From: Cucumis sativus
Taxonomy: Eukaryota > Streptophyta > Magnoliopsida > Cucurbitales > Cucurbitaceae
Reading direction: 5' to 3'
Length of the DNA: 64,000 nt
Assembly (NCBI RefSeq): GCF_000004075.3
Contig: NC_026660.2
Location: forward strand, 28,957,498 to 29,021,497
Shown here one piece after another: positions 36,132-48,096 of this stretch. Under the pieces are notes generated by a model. It was not told the origin of the DNA and did not search any database. It saw only the letters and a program-made list of their open reading frames with translations. A program made the translations under genes and the position numbers. Every line of letters begins with the position of its first letter. Positions within the stretch are counted from its first letter, which is position 1.

Positions 36132-39091
36132 TTAAACTGTCTTAATGATTTGATCTCCTCCTCCTCCTCCTCCTCCTTTCCCCATCTCCAAGGCTCCAAT
36201 TTGGAAGTTGTTATCGGTCACGAATCTTGACCAATACCAATGTGTCTTCCACACTTTACTCATTTCTTCTATTGGAATTCCTTTTGTTTCTGGCAAGAAG
36301 AAGTAGATGAATGTGGTCATCACACACACCCAAAACGCAAAGAAAATGAACAGTCCGAACTTCATGTGGCATAACATCATCAAGAACACTTGCGCTATTG
36401 CAAATGTGAAGATCATGTTTACAGATACATTGATACTTTGAGCAGCCGAACGAATTTCCAAAGGAAATATCTCACTTGGAACCAACCATCCCAAAGGTCC
36501 CCATGACCACGCGAAACCAGCTACATAGATACATATGAATAGCACCACCACAACTGCATACCACTGGGGCAAATTCTCCGCTATTCCACTCACTCCAAAT
36601 TTAGCTCCAATTGCCGCAGTTACAACCGCCTACATATAACAGATTCACATTGTTCAATAATATGGTACTAACCCACTAGCTTCAAACTTTATAATGCAGA
36701 CAGAAAGCAAAGGAATAATACCTGACAAATAAGCATTTGAATGCCACCTTCAATGAAAAGGAATCTTCGACCCCATTTGTCGACGCCGTAAATCGAAACG
36801 ATTGTGGCAGCGACATTAACAGAGCCAGTGATTACAGCAGACATTAAGGACGCGTCGGATTTGAAACCGATGGTGTTGAACAATACAGGAGCGTAGAACA
36901 TGATGACGTTGATGCCGGAAAATTGTTGGAAGAAAGGAATCAATATAGCCATTGTGAGGTGAGGTCTGTATTTGCTTTGTAGCAAATTTGTCCATGGATG
37001 TTCTACTTGTTTAGAGGCTTCACTGGCTGCAACTAAATCTTGAAATTCTTCTTCAACATCTTCAACTCCACGTACTCTTCTGAGTTTCTTTTTGGCTTCA
37101 TCAATTTGGCCTCTCTCGATCATTGAATTTGGGGTATCTGGAAGAACCAATGATCCAATGGTGATTATTAAGGCCGGAACCATTGCTCCACCCAAGCTCA
37201 GTCTCCATCCCCAACCACCCTTTATCTTTGCGAAGAAGTAATTTAGAACATTGGCTATTAGAATCCCCACAGTCACTGATAATTGAAACCCAATGTTCAA
37301 TGCTCCCCTGAATTTGTATGGAGCCATTTCCGACAAGTATAGCGGCACTGACTGTAATTCACAAACACAACTTGTTATAATGGAAAATCGATTACACAGA
37401 TTTATATAATTTTTCAAACCGAAATCAATTTAGTATTATAGTGAAAATATATATCCTAATACAAATTCTAAGTACTAAACAACCAAATATGAATACAAAT
37501 TAATAACATTGTTGAATTAAGTTCTAATAAATTCATGGTTAAGAACGCGAGACCCAATAAAATCTATAATACTATACACTATAATATTCTCTTTCTTATA
37601 GTGTAAATTTGTCTTTATAAATATTAATAAACTTGATGTTAATAGGAATGAGTTTCATTTTATTTTTAAAAGCACGTTGACGTGACACACAATAAATAAA
37701 ATAAAATTTTAATTTTAGAAATATTTTTCTTTTCTTAAGCTAATTGTAACCAGAGGAAAAGATATAAATTTTGGGTTTTTATGAAAATATATATGATATA
37801 ATAAAAGATGCTTTATTGATTTATTGGGAAAGGTTGTTTTCATTAGTAAGAAACAAGAAGGTGAAGAGAAGACAATAACGTCATATTTTGAAGACCCAAA
37901 TTTGCTTTTTGGGAGTTGTCCTGAAAAACATTTATTATCAATTAATTAATTACTTAATTAAGGGGAAGCAAAAAGGGGTTGAAAATGATATTTGTAATTT
38001 AATCAAATTTAATGAAATCCAATAATTTTTTTAGTTGGCCAGGTTAATGTGATCTCAATGTCTTAGGACCTATAATAAAACAACCAAAAGATAGATCTTT
38101 TTCCATTATTGTCAAAAAGGTTCCCACTGCCAACAGCAAAGTACTTTTAACTCTTCTTCTTTTCTTTTCCCTCAAACTTTTTGTTTTTCTCACGAACAGA
38201 ACAGAGTTTGGAAATCATAAAAGAAACCAGATTTATTGTGAGAAAAATGAAAAAAAAAAAAAGCATATAAAGGAAAAGACAGAAGAGCATATCAGAATCA
38301 GAAATAACTCTCTAACAAAAAAGGACGCATTTGTCATTTTCTTAGCAGTTGTCAGGTCCATTACTTCTTCAAATAATACCATAACGACGAGCTATCCCTT
38401 CCCAGTTTTATTTATTTTTAATATCAAAAGCCATAGCCAGCCAAGCAAACCGGATAATACATATTAAATATTTCCCAAAGAAAAAAAAAATCTTATTCCA
38501 AAACATAGGGAAAAAAAAAAAACTAAACTAAACTTGAAAATTTGAGTATAACTCAACCGCCTAAAAAGTTATATGCAACTTTTATTTATTACTTGCTATG
38601 TGGTCAGATTCTATGTAACTTATGGATCGTACTGTTCTCAAATGCTAAAATTTTCTCACCTTTATTCATACATCATGTGAACCTTAAAAAGAAATTATTA
38701 CTGTTATTAGTTGAGAGGAAGAAGATGAGGGGTACCTGATTTGTAAATCCAATACCAAAACCAAGCAAAACCCGACCAAGAATGAGCATCCAAACGGCTT
38801 TAGCAAAGCCATTAATGATGGCACCACTACAGAACAAAACGCCCCCGAAGAGCATCGACAGCCTACGACCGAACTTACGTGTCACCGTCGAGGCTACGAG
38901 TGAGGCAAGCAGCGCAGCTAAGTACAACGACGACGTGAACATCGTCAAAGTTGGACTATCGTATTTACAGTATTGGTTTCGGGTTGCCATCAAATTCTTT
39001 TTCCGGTACACATCCGGAAAAAACTTCTCCAGAAATGAGTCCATGGACGTCACACCACCTAATGAATTAAAAAAATAAAACTCAGTTTCAA

Positions 39092-39141
<50 letters not shown>

Positions 39142-39315
39142 TTCTATAAACATATAGCTCAACAGTTAAAACATGTCACCTGAAATTCCAATATCGTAAC
39201 CGAAAATCAAGCCACCCATAGCAGCGACAATGCATGTTACGGTAACAAAGGGAGTAAGATTTCCGGGATACTCCTTTTTTGTATCACCGGGGACGATTGC
39301 GGCGACAGCAGGCAT
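36132..39315 (-). CDS. STP: Sugar transport protein (STP), hexose/H+ symporter, STP1/STP12-like
   Basis: Four exons, 39180-39315, 38736-39058, 36722-37351 and 36132-36629, give 528 residues, the usual STP size. It starts [20 protein letters not shown]; the first helix carries [10 protein letters not shown] (Asp41, the position of the proton-coupling Asp42 of STP10). The extracellular lid has [10 protein letters not shown] (Cys76), pairing in known STPs with a Cys in the C-terminal half (MLCHMKFG is present). MFS motifs: [36 protein letters not shown] and [11 protein letters not shown]. The tail has seven Gly from a GGA repeat. Known role: import of glucose and other hexoses across the plasma membrane. 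Intron 1 contains a long TA repeat; intron 2 is 1.38 kb. It is head-to-head with the next STP gene. Confidence 0.95.
36155..36178. repeat. CTC trinucleotide repeat coding the poly-Gly tail of the STP protein
   Basis: Eight CTC units on the plus strand encode a Gly run just before DQIIKTV at the C-terminus. The paralogue lacks this run. Confidence 0.9.
39096..39132. repeat. TA dinucleotide repeat in STP intron 1
   Basis: About eighteen TA units lie between exons 1 and 2 of the first STP gene, followed by a short CA run. It is a typical polymorphic microsatellite. Confidence 0.95.
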
Positions 39316-39450
39316 TTTCAGGAACAAAATTCAAACAATGCAGCAGAAAAAATGAAATAAATAATTAAGGAAAGAGGAGGAAGGGAAGATATGGAAAATG
39401 TATATAGAACAAAAGGTAAAAGATGGAGAGATAGAAGAGAATTAGGCGTC

Positions 39451-39459
39451 ATATTTATA
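39451..39459 (-). promoter_or_regulatory. TATA box of the first STP gene
   Basis: TATAAATAT on the minus strand lies about 137-145 bases before the start codon at 39315, consistent with a leader of roughly 100 bases. Confidence 0.6.
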
Positions 39460-42400
39460 GTGAAAATGGGAAGCCATGTAGCTTTTGCAAAAGTTAATTT
39501 GTTTTTAATTAAAAATAAATAAAAAAAAGAATGGGTTTTATTAAGGAAAAAGAATAAAAATAATAATTAGATGGAAAATATTTGGGGGTTATCTTTTGGT
39601 GAAAGAATTGATGGGTGTATCCACCGTTGATGGGTGTGGATGAACAGAAGGAGAGATGAATCAGAGGGCTCGGATTGAAAAACTTCATCATAAATGCTTA
39701 CAAGATAATTCGTCGGTGGGAGTGGACCCCAGCTAAACGTCCAACTTGGATTATGCAGCGAAACTAAGTATTGGAATATTTTTTTCAATTTTTTTGACTT
39801 TGCTGACTCAGCTAATTTATAACTTTACAATTCCTTTTTTTCGAAGGTTCTTTACGGTTTCTTTCTTTTTCTTTTCTTTTTTTTTGGTGGGGGTTGCCTT
39901 ATCAGTGTTTGGATAACGTCGTATTTAAAGATGCAACGACGTCGTAAAGGAAGATTTTAAAAAGGAAAAAAGAGTCGAAACCATGTGATATTGATACGTG
40001 GTATGGGAGTAGGCATATCCCGTAAATACGGTGATTGGAGACGTCGGAGGAGGAGGAGGAGGAGATTAGGATTGGTATTCTAAATGTAATTAATACCTCA
40101 CATTCTGGGTAATTTCGGTATTTCAGCTAACTTCATTTATCTATTTTTACTTTATGATAATACTAATATTTGGATACATTTGTCACATGCTACTCAAATT
40201 TAAAAGAAAAGAAAAAAAAAACATTAACTTTAACTGTAATAACTATTTATCATTGTTGACTTTTAACTTAATTACCGTAATTGTAATATATAAGAGGATT
40301 GTCAACATCTAAATTATTCTTTTATTAGTATCAATTAACATATTTATTTTCCAATATTAGAATTTCTTTTTCTTACAACCCATTATTGATTCTGATCAAT
40401 GCCTTAAATGAGAATAAGAAAATATTTACAAGGAAATCATTTTTTCTTTATGTTGGAAAGAAAAACAAAAGGTATATTATTTATTATATTATATCTATTA
40501 AGTAAATAGAGAGATATTTACAAGACAAATATTAATTAAGTTTGAATTTAAAAAAAAAAAGAATTAGTCTATATTTATAGTTTTTTTTTTGAAGAAAAAA
40601 AGAATTTTGAAGGGCATGATCTTATGTTTGAAATTAAATAGACAAGTAGAAGAAACCATAAAAGTATAAAGGATGGTTTACTAACAATAGATTTAATTTA
40701 GATATACCTATGTGTGTAAAGGGAGAACAATTTTATTATTAGAAGATAAGATTAAATAGTACATACGAATAAAAAAAAGATGCTAATATCATTCTAAACG
40801 TTGGGCTCAAAACTCTATATGTAGTCATTTCAAAAACTTTAGATAAGACATTCAAAACATTTCAATGTAAAGAATATGACAAGGAAGTTTCTCGTTTAAT
40901 TCCATACACAAACATATGTAAAAGATTCTCAAGTAGAAAAGAAGAAGAAGGGTGGTAGATGAAATAAAAAAAAGTAATGTGTGTTTATCATATAAGTATA
41001 AATAGATTAAAAATGAGTTGGGGATGCAAGGTTGAAAACAGAGGGAATAAAAGTTAACTTGAATACAAAGTAAAGGTTGAAAGTGAGGGCGTAGACAAAG
41101 TGTGTGGATTGCGGTGGGGTCGTTACAAAGAAGGGATACCCTAAACAGTAAACACTTTTCTTTCACTTTTGGTCACCAAATATGTAACAAAGCTTTATGT
41201 GCTGTGATCATGACGTAGTGCTTCATTCCTCATGGTACCAAAATTTACACGTCAACTCCTTAATAAATCGATCTTTTCGTTAACAAAAAAACTCCTATAT
41301 CTTATTCACATTCTAAAATATACAAAAAAAAAACATTTTTACTTTCTAAATAATTTAATCTATCTACTTTCAAATTTATATGACCTAAATTGTGATGAGA
41401 TTGAAAGTATAAAAATCATATCATTATAAATTAAGAAAAAAGTTGTTAATTCAACAATAATTGGCATAACTTTTTTAAGGTTCAATCTTTTTTTATGTGT
41501 AGTTATTGTATTGATGTGAACACATTTGGATTAGCTCAAGAACTGTTTTTCGATGAATATCACGTAGCTTCAAATTTGATTGATATAGAAGGAGAATATT
41601 AAAGTGTTAGTGATTTGATAATAAAGAGACTGATCTTGGAGCTGTCAAGAGCATGGACAACTTCAACGATAAAGATAATTGCAATAATTAATCAACATAT
41701 AATCACGAACATAACCACAATGATAAATATATATTACAACTAAAATCAATCAACAAGTAACTAATCCCCGTTATTCTAAGAAAAGATTGAAATTTTGTTC
41801 CCTCTCACTATATGACTAATTAATACATTAATAACTTAAAAAAATTTCAATTACTTTGTGGAGTAAAAAAGCAAACCCGTAAAGCGTTATATTAAACTAA
41901 CCATGAACAAGTTTGCTTGTCATGGTTGTTAATTTTGATGCACGGGGAAGAAAATAGAATATCTCATAATATTTATAAAACAAATTAAGTACTCACTCAA
42001 TTGATTTAAAAAATAAAATGTAACCTTATTTATATTTTTTGGGTTTGATTTCTTCTTCCTTTTCTTTATCTTCAAAGTAGGAAAGAAATAATAATAATTA
42101 GGATAAGTGTATTGATTGTCAACCATTTTTGCGTCAAAAGTAAATTCCAAAAATCAAACAATGTTTTCAAGAACACATCCTTCGATAAATTATTTTTTAT
42201 AACTTTGAACTTTTTTACTAAAAATGCTCATTGTCCATTTTTTAGGATTAATGTTCGAAAGAGACAAAATCCTCTATTTCAATTGTAAGGATAGAGATGG
42301 ATAATCCTTTCTTCAACCTTGAATTCAATTCTATCTCAATTTTTGTTTTACAAATCCAATTTTTGTATTTGGTATCTTTTTAAAGAGAAATTCAAATGAC

Positions 42401-43969
42401 TGATATGATCTTTTCCTAGCTATTATAAGAATACATAAGAGTGATATACTCAAACATAAATGTTTTAAAGAGTGATTCAAACATAACAATTCCCCTTAAT
42501 AGAGTTTGAAAAAATAGTTAGATTGCAACTATTTCATAACTCAAATATTTACGAGCTTAATTCTTTCATTTGTACAAAGAGATAGTTAGTTGTTGAAATT
42601 AGAAATTTTAAGAGTATTATTATACAGTTAATAATCCAAATTGATTTTTAGAATATATGTTTTATATAAAAATAGAGTAAAAAAAAGAACTGAATTCTCC
42701 CCAATAATTTGAAGATAGGTATAGATAGTTTGATTTAAAGAGAATGGAAACGATAAGGATTAGAAGTTAGTCAAAACATGGAATTAGCTCAATTTATGGA
42801 AATTGACCATTTTTTGTTAGGGTTCTTACGCTGTTTCTCTTGTCCTTTTCTCCATTTCCCTTTGTAAAAATCACTTCATATATTATTAACATTATGTCAT
42901 TCTTATTATGACAACATCAGCATATACTCTCTTCAATAATTTTCACCTTATATTATTTTTACTATTTTACAACCTTATCCACAAACCATCTATATAAACA
43001 ACACATATACATCATCACAGATGGAATATATTACATATGATATATATATATATATAGATGCTTTTTATTTTTTCCTTTTTAGTTCAAAGGTGGAACTTTA
43101 ATATTTATTTAGCAAGAATTTGAATAAGTCGTCTTTCTTAAATTGCTTTATATACATATACATGTTTTTAATGAGTCAAACTTGGTCTAGCTGCTGCTGC
43201 AACTTTTAAGACATAAATATTTGACTATGACAGAAACAAATTCAAATTTTCTAAACAAATCCGATTTTTGTTTGTTAGTTCTATGTACGTTTGAATCTAA
43301 TGATCAATTATATTATAAATTAATTATCTCAATGTTACTTTTGACAGTGTCATAGATGGTTTACAATTAGGGTTTGATTTATTCAACGACCATGCTAATT
43401 GGTGGCATTCATGAGTGAGCTAAACTACAATTTAAATTTTATTTTTAAAAAATATCACTTTAAAATGATCAATTCTTTTTATTAAATAATTTTAAATAAC
43501 TAAAATAATTACAATATCTAAGTTTTACTACTTTTAATTATTTTAACTTAATTAATTAATAGACACTCGTGCAAAAAAAATAATTAAAAACAAAGTATTT
43601 AGTAAAAAAAATGGAGATTATAAATATAAATTTTGAAACGTAAAAAAACTAAACTAAAATTAAATTAAAAATCTGGAAGTTAAAATGGTATTATACTAAA
43701 AATGGATGTGGAAGAAGAAGTCAGTGCATGAGATGATATTGAATGTTATTAAGAATACGAGTCAACATGATTGTTTGACTGCATAATAATTTGGTAAACT
43801 TCCAAAGAAAATGAAGTTATCATTGACTCGTAGGTCTTGGGGAATCTTCATTATCTCTTAATTCTTAATTCATCTATTTTTTTTCCTCATTTTTCCAATT
43901 TCTTCTCATCTGTTTCTATTTTCTTACATTCTTTCTCTCTTTCTTTTGGTCTTTTTTTTTATAAAAAAA
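39460..43969. other. Intergenic region between the divergent STP genes
   Basis: About 4.5 kb without a supported gene. A GGA repeat lies at 40047-40063. On the minus strand at 41030-41170 there is a promoter-looking piece (pyrimidine-rich, with CTATTTATAC near 41000), but only a chance frame follows. Three W-box cores lie close to the second STP gene. Confidence 0.5.
43761..43828. promoter_or_regulatory. W-box cluster upstream of the second STP gene
   Basis: TTGAC cores occur at 43761-43765 (minus), 43775-43779 (plus) and 43823-43827 (plus), 145-210 bases before the ATG. WRKY factors bind such sites, and some STP genes are pathogen- or stress-induced. The match is short, so function is only suggested. 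Confidence 0.35.
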
Positions 43970-46506
43970 ATGGCTACAGTTGGAAGAGTCCTCTCCGGTG
44001 AGGGTATAACGGAGTATCCAGGAAAACTCACTCCCTTCGTCACCATAACATGCATCGTTGCTGCCATGGGTGGCCTCATTTTCGGTTATGATATTGGGAT
44101 TTCAGGTATTAATTTCTTAAATGTTCCTAATCTTTATCTTCTGTTTAAAAAATATCACCATTCAAAAGTACGTGAGAAAGTTCGAACTGCTACTGCTACT
44201 ACGATATTTCAAGTCTTAGAAGTATATTTCTTAAATGAATTGAAAAGTTGATGTATGACTCTTCATTTCATAACTATACCATTAACTGAACATTTAAATT
44301 TCAATACGATCAATGAATTGGAATATTATATGAGGTGGGGTGACATCCATGGACTCATTTCTGGAGAAGTTCTTTCGGGATGTTTACAAGGAAAGGATTC
44401 TGAATTCCCCAAAAAACCAGTACTGCAAATACAACAGTCAAACTTTGACGATGTTCACGTCGTCGCTCTACCTGGCAGCGCTCGTCTCCTCGCTCATTGC
44501 ATCGACGGTGACACGTAAACTCGGCCGTAGGCCTTCTATGCTCCTCGGTGGCATGTTGTTCTGCTCTGGCGCCATCATTAATGGTTTCGCCACAGCTTTG
44601 TGGATGCTAATTCTTGGTCGCCTTTTACTCGGCTTCGGTATTGGATTTACAAATCAGGTTCATACTAAATTTTCAAAAGTGTCTGATAGATAATATTTTG
44701 GGTAATATGTTTTAAAAAGTTGTTATTGTTGTACCATTTCAGTCAGTGCCACTCTACGTTTCTGAAATGGCTCCTTATAGATACAGAGGAGGTTTGAATT
44801 TCTTCTTCCAATTATCCATTACAATAGGGATTCTTATAGCCAATGTTGTTAACTATTTCACATCCAAGATTAAGGGTGGATGGGGATGGAGATTGAGTTT
44901 AGGGGGAGCCATAATCCCAGCTTTGATTATCACCAGTGGATCAATTATTTTACCGGACACTCCAAATTCAATGATTGAAAGAGGACAAGATCCTCACGAG
45001 GAAGCCAAAATTCAACTTAGAAGAGTTCGTGGAGTTGAAGATATTGAACAAGAATTTCAAGATTTGGTTGCAGCTAGTGAAGCTTCAAAACAACTCAAAC
45101 ATCCATGGAAAAACTTGGTGCAGAGGAAATACAGACCCCATCTCTGTATGGCCATTCTAATTCCTTTTTTCCAACAACTCACTGGCATCAATGTCATCAT
45201 GTTCTATGCTCCCCTCTTCTTCAACTCTATTGGATTTGAATCCGAATCTTCTTTGATGTCCGCCGTCATCACTGGCTCCTGGAATGTACTTGCCACTGTC
45301 GTTTCGATTTACGGTATTGATAGGTGGGGACGAAGGTTCCTTTTTTTCATGGGAGGGATTCAGATGTTGATATGTCAGGTACTTTTTCTTTTTTTTCTTT
45401 TTTAAGTGTAGAGGCCTATTAGAAAGCTTATTGTTCTTTCTCTAGTAAAAAAGTAGGGAGAATTTCTTCTTGTGGATGACCTTTTTCAAGGACCCAAATA
45501 ACAAAATACTTAACTTTGGAAGGGTTAAGTTTTTTTACATTTTGCTTACATCATCGAATCGAATGGTGAAATCATACTAGAAAAGCATGTGGTGACCTTA
45601 GCTACTCAATGTTCACTCTAGTTGTCATTATTTTCTTAAGATACTGTCAAAGATGTTTTCTTTTCAAACATATGGTACTTTTTTTACTTCAAAAACAAAA
45701 TTTTAAGAAAAGAGACAACTCGAGTAAGTTGAGTAGCTAGACTCGGTGCCAAATAGCTAGACTGAGTATCAAGCAACTAGAACGAGTGTCAAGACCTTAG
45801 CTACAGTGCATAACTGCACCATGGCCTGCTTCTTGAGGTTTGTTAAGATAATTTCACCACGTGATGATGAAAAAAAGAACTTTAACTTTTCTAAAGGTGG
45901 ATCTTTTTTCATTTGGATCCGAGAAAGAGGTCATCTGCATGGAAAGCCATAAAATTGATGTGTTGTATTCTTGGATAGGCGATTGTAGCAGGGGAAATTG
46001 GAGCAAAATTTGGAGTAAATGGAATGGTAAAGGATCAGTTGCCAACGTGGTATGCATTTGTGGTGGTTCTATGCATATGCAATTATGTTGGAGGTTTTGC
46101 TTGGTCTTGGGGGCCTCTTGGTTGGCTTGTTCCAAGTGAAATCTTCCCATTGGAAATTCGTTCACCAGCTCAAAGTGTGAACGTTTCTGTAAACATGTTC
46201 TTCACATTTGCAATGGCACAACTTTTCATGACAATGCTTTGCCACATGAAGTTTGGTCTCTTCATTTTCTTTGCGTTTTGGGTTTGTGTAATGACACTTT
46301 TCATCTGCTTCTTCCTCCCAGAAACTAAAGGCATCCCAATTGAAGAAATGATCAAAGTTTGGAAGAACCATTGGTACTGGTCAAGATTTATGACTCAAAA
46401 TGATTCCCAAATTGGAAGGTTAGAAATGAGGGAAGGAAGAAGGCAACAAGTAATCTCAACTGTCACACCATCTTTGGATGTGATTTATGAGATAAGAACA
46501 TATTGA
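43970..46506 (+). CDS. STP: Sugar transport protein (STP) paralogue, hexose/H+ symporter
   Basis: Four exons, 43970-44105, 44335-44657, 44743-45378 and 45979-46506, give 540 residues. Exons 1 and 2 have exactly the same lengths as in the neighbouring STP (136 and 323), and all introns are at the same places. It starts [20 protein letters not shown]; an in-frame upstream extension has no [63 protein letters not shown] and [11 protein letters not shown] are present. Differences from the neighbour include a two-residue insertion (GQDPHEEAK), GSWNVLAT for [17 protein letters not shown] for RSAAQSINV, and a longer tail ending DVIYEIRTY without poly-Gly. The frame is open throughout and the key residues remain, so it is probably functional, perhaps with altered substrate or expression. 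Confidence 0.94.
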
Positions 46507-47450
46507 TTGGTCTCTTTGACAACTTACTACTTAGAAGCAATTACACCTCTCAATTTGCTTTTGCCGTTTCTTATCTATAAGAAATGAATTTATTACACTC
46601 ATGTGTTGTTTAGGTAGAGAAGTGCGTACATCTATTAGATATGGAATTTAAGCATGATAGACAGCAAAGATAATAAAGCTGTGGGATCTCATTTGGTTTT
46701 ATGAGGAAAAAGTTTGTCACTTTTTTTGTTTTTGTTTTTTCACGTTCATCTCCATCAATAAAGTTGGATCTTATAGATTGGATGTATTTCCACCTTTATG
46801 GATTCATTCTATGGATAAAAAAAAAAAAACTTAGATGAAGTGTGTTGATAATCCCAAGTTAAATAGGTTAGTTCTCTCTAATTGCTCATTAATTTTGAAA
46901 TACAATTATCTAATAATATAATGTCAAACACCCATGAAATATGGATCCAAAAATTGAAGAATAGATAAAATATGAATAGTTTAGAGAAGTGTAGGGTTTG
47001 GATAAGGAGTGTATTAGAAGACAATCCCATTGGGAGGAGTTAGTGTAGAGTAAGGAAGAATGGAGGTATGAGTGTCACATTACAAAACTAAGTAGAATCA
47101 ATAAATAAACAAAATAAGATACCCATAAAGCACACCGAAAAGGACACTCTTATCTTACTTTCAGCATTCCCACATGTTCTAATTACTCATTTCCGAATAA
47201 AAAAAAGTGAATATCATTGTATCCATAACCAAACAAAAATAGAAATTCTTTGGTTTATTTAGGGGCATTCATCAACTTGGGATGAATTACAAATCAACTA
47301 CATGTCATTTTTCCCAAAATGATGAATACACCATCCCAATTGAGACAAACCGATGTGTCGGAATGGCATTTAAAGAGAGAAAGAAAGAAAGAAAGAAAGA
47401 AAAAAGCTTCTGAAATTAAATTATTTCAACTCCTAAACATGGAATAGATA
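46507..47450. other. Convergent intergenic region between STP and AFB genes
   Basis: Contains the presumed 3' UTR of the STP paralogue and a GAAA tetranucleotide repeat (about 47377-47401). No gene is seen. Confidence 0.5.
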
Positions 47451-47852
47451 ATCATTACTCAGAAACCAGATGGGATTTTGCCCCTTTCATGGGAACAGAA
47501 CACAACTTTAGCCTCCAATCTCTTTCTTGGCTTCTCCAAATTCTCCATCCAAGAAAACACCTTCACATTTCAAATTTTTTATCCTCCCATTTTCTGGTTT
47601 CAACACTTCTTTCTCCTCTGCTTTGAATAGAATTCAACTGCGATTATGTCTTCCTGTTCTCTACTTCGTTCTAGTCGGATCATGAGATCATCCTCTTTAA
47701 AAGCTTTTTATTGTCAAACCATTTTGGGAACTTTCTGCCCAAGTAAAGCGAAGTGACTTTTCTTCTCTTTACAAACTTCTGTAACTCTCCATATTTGATC
47801 TTTCTTTTCCAATAACATGGATGTTGGGCCCCAGTTATCACTTCATTCACCT

Positions 47853-48091
47853 CTGCAATAAACAATGGAACATTTCTAATAAGAGAAACGCAGTGAATGA
47901 TCAAATTTATATGGTAAAACCATAATTTATTCATCAAATAATCAGGGTTTGGGACGACTCGAATGTATTTCTTGTCCGATGTTGGGGGATTAATAAGATG
48001 GAAAGGTCCCAAATGTAATTATCAAGTTGTTAAAATGATCCAAAGTCCAAACTTCATTTTTGTAAGGGGCAAATGATCCTTTAATACTTAC
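47853..48091 (-). other. Intron in the 3' UTR of the AFB gene
   Basis: The minus strand has a strong donor, CCCT|GTAAGT, starting at 48091, five bases after the TAA stop (48099-48097). A matching acceptor TTTATTGCAG ends at 47853. The exon beyond (47852 down to about 47.5-47.7 kb) includes an AATAAA at about 47712. It explains an otherwise puzzling 110-codon frame at 47680-48012, which has no family resemblance. Confidence 0.6.
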
Positions 48092-48096
48092 AGGGA

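Noticed and set aside
40852-41166. 104-codon minus-strand frame with a promoter-like start region
   Set aside because: Composition is chance-like (Leu/Phe/Tyr/Cys-rich), with no domain; a noncoding transcript cannot be excluded but is unsupported.
46162-46371. Minus-strand frames within the last exon of the second STP gene
   Set aside because: Antisense shadows of a well-supported coding exon.
47680-48012. 110-codon minus-strand frame just past the AFB gene, taken first for a separate gene
   Set aside because: Explained by a 3' UTR intron and exon of the AFB transcript; no domain is visible.
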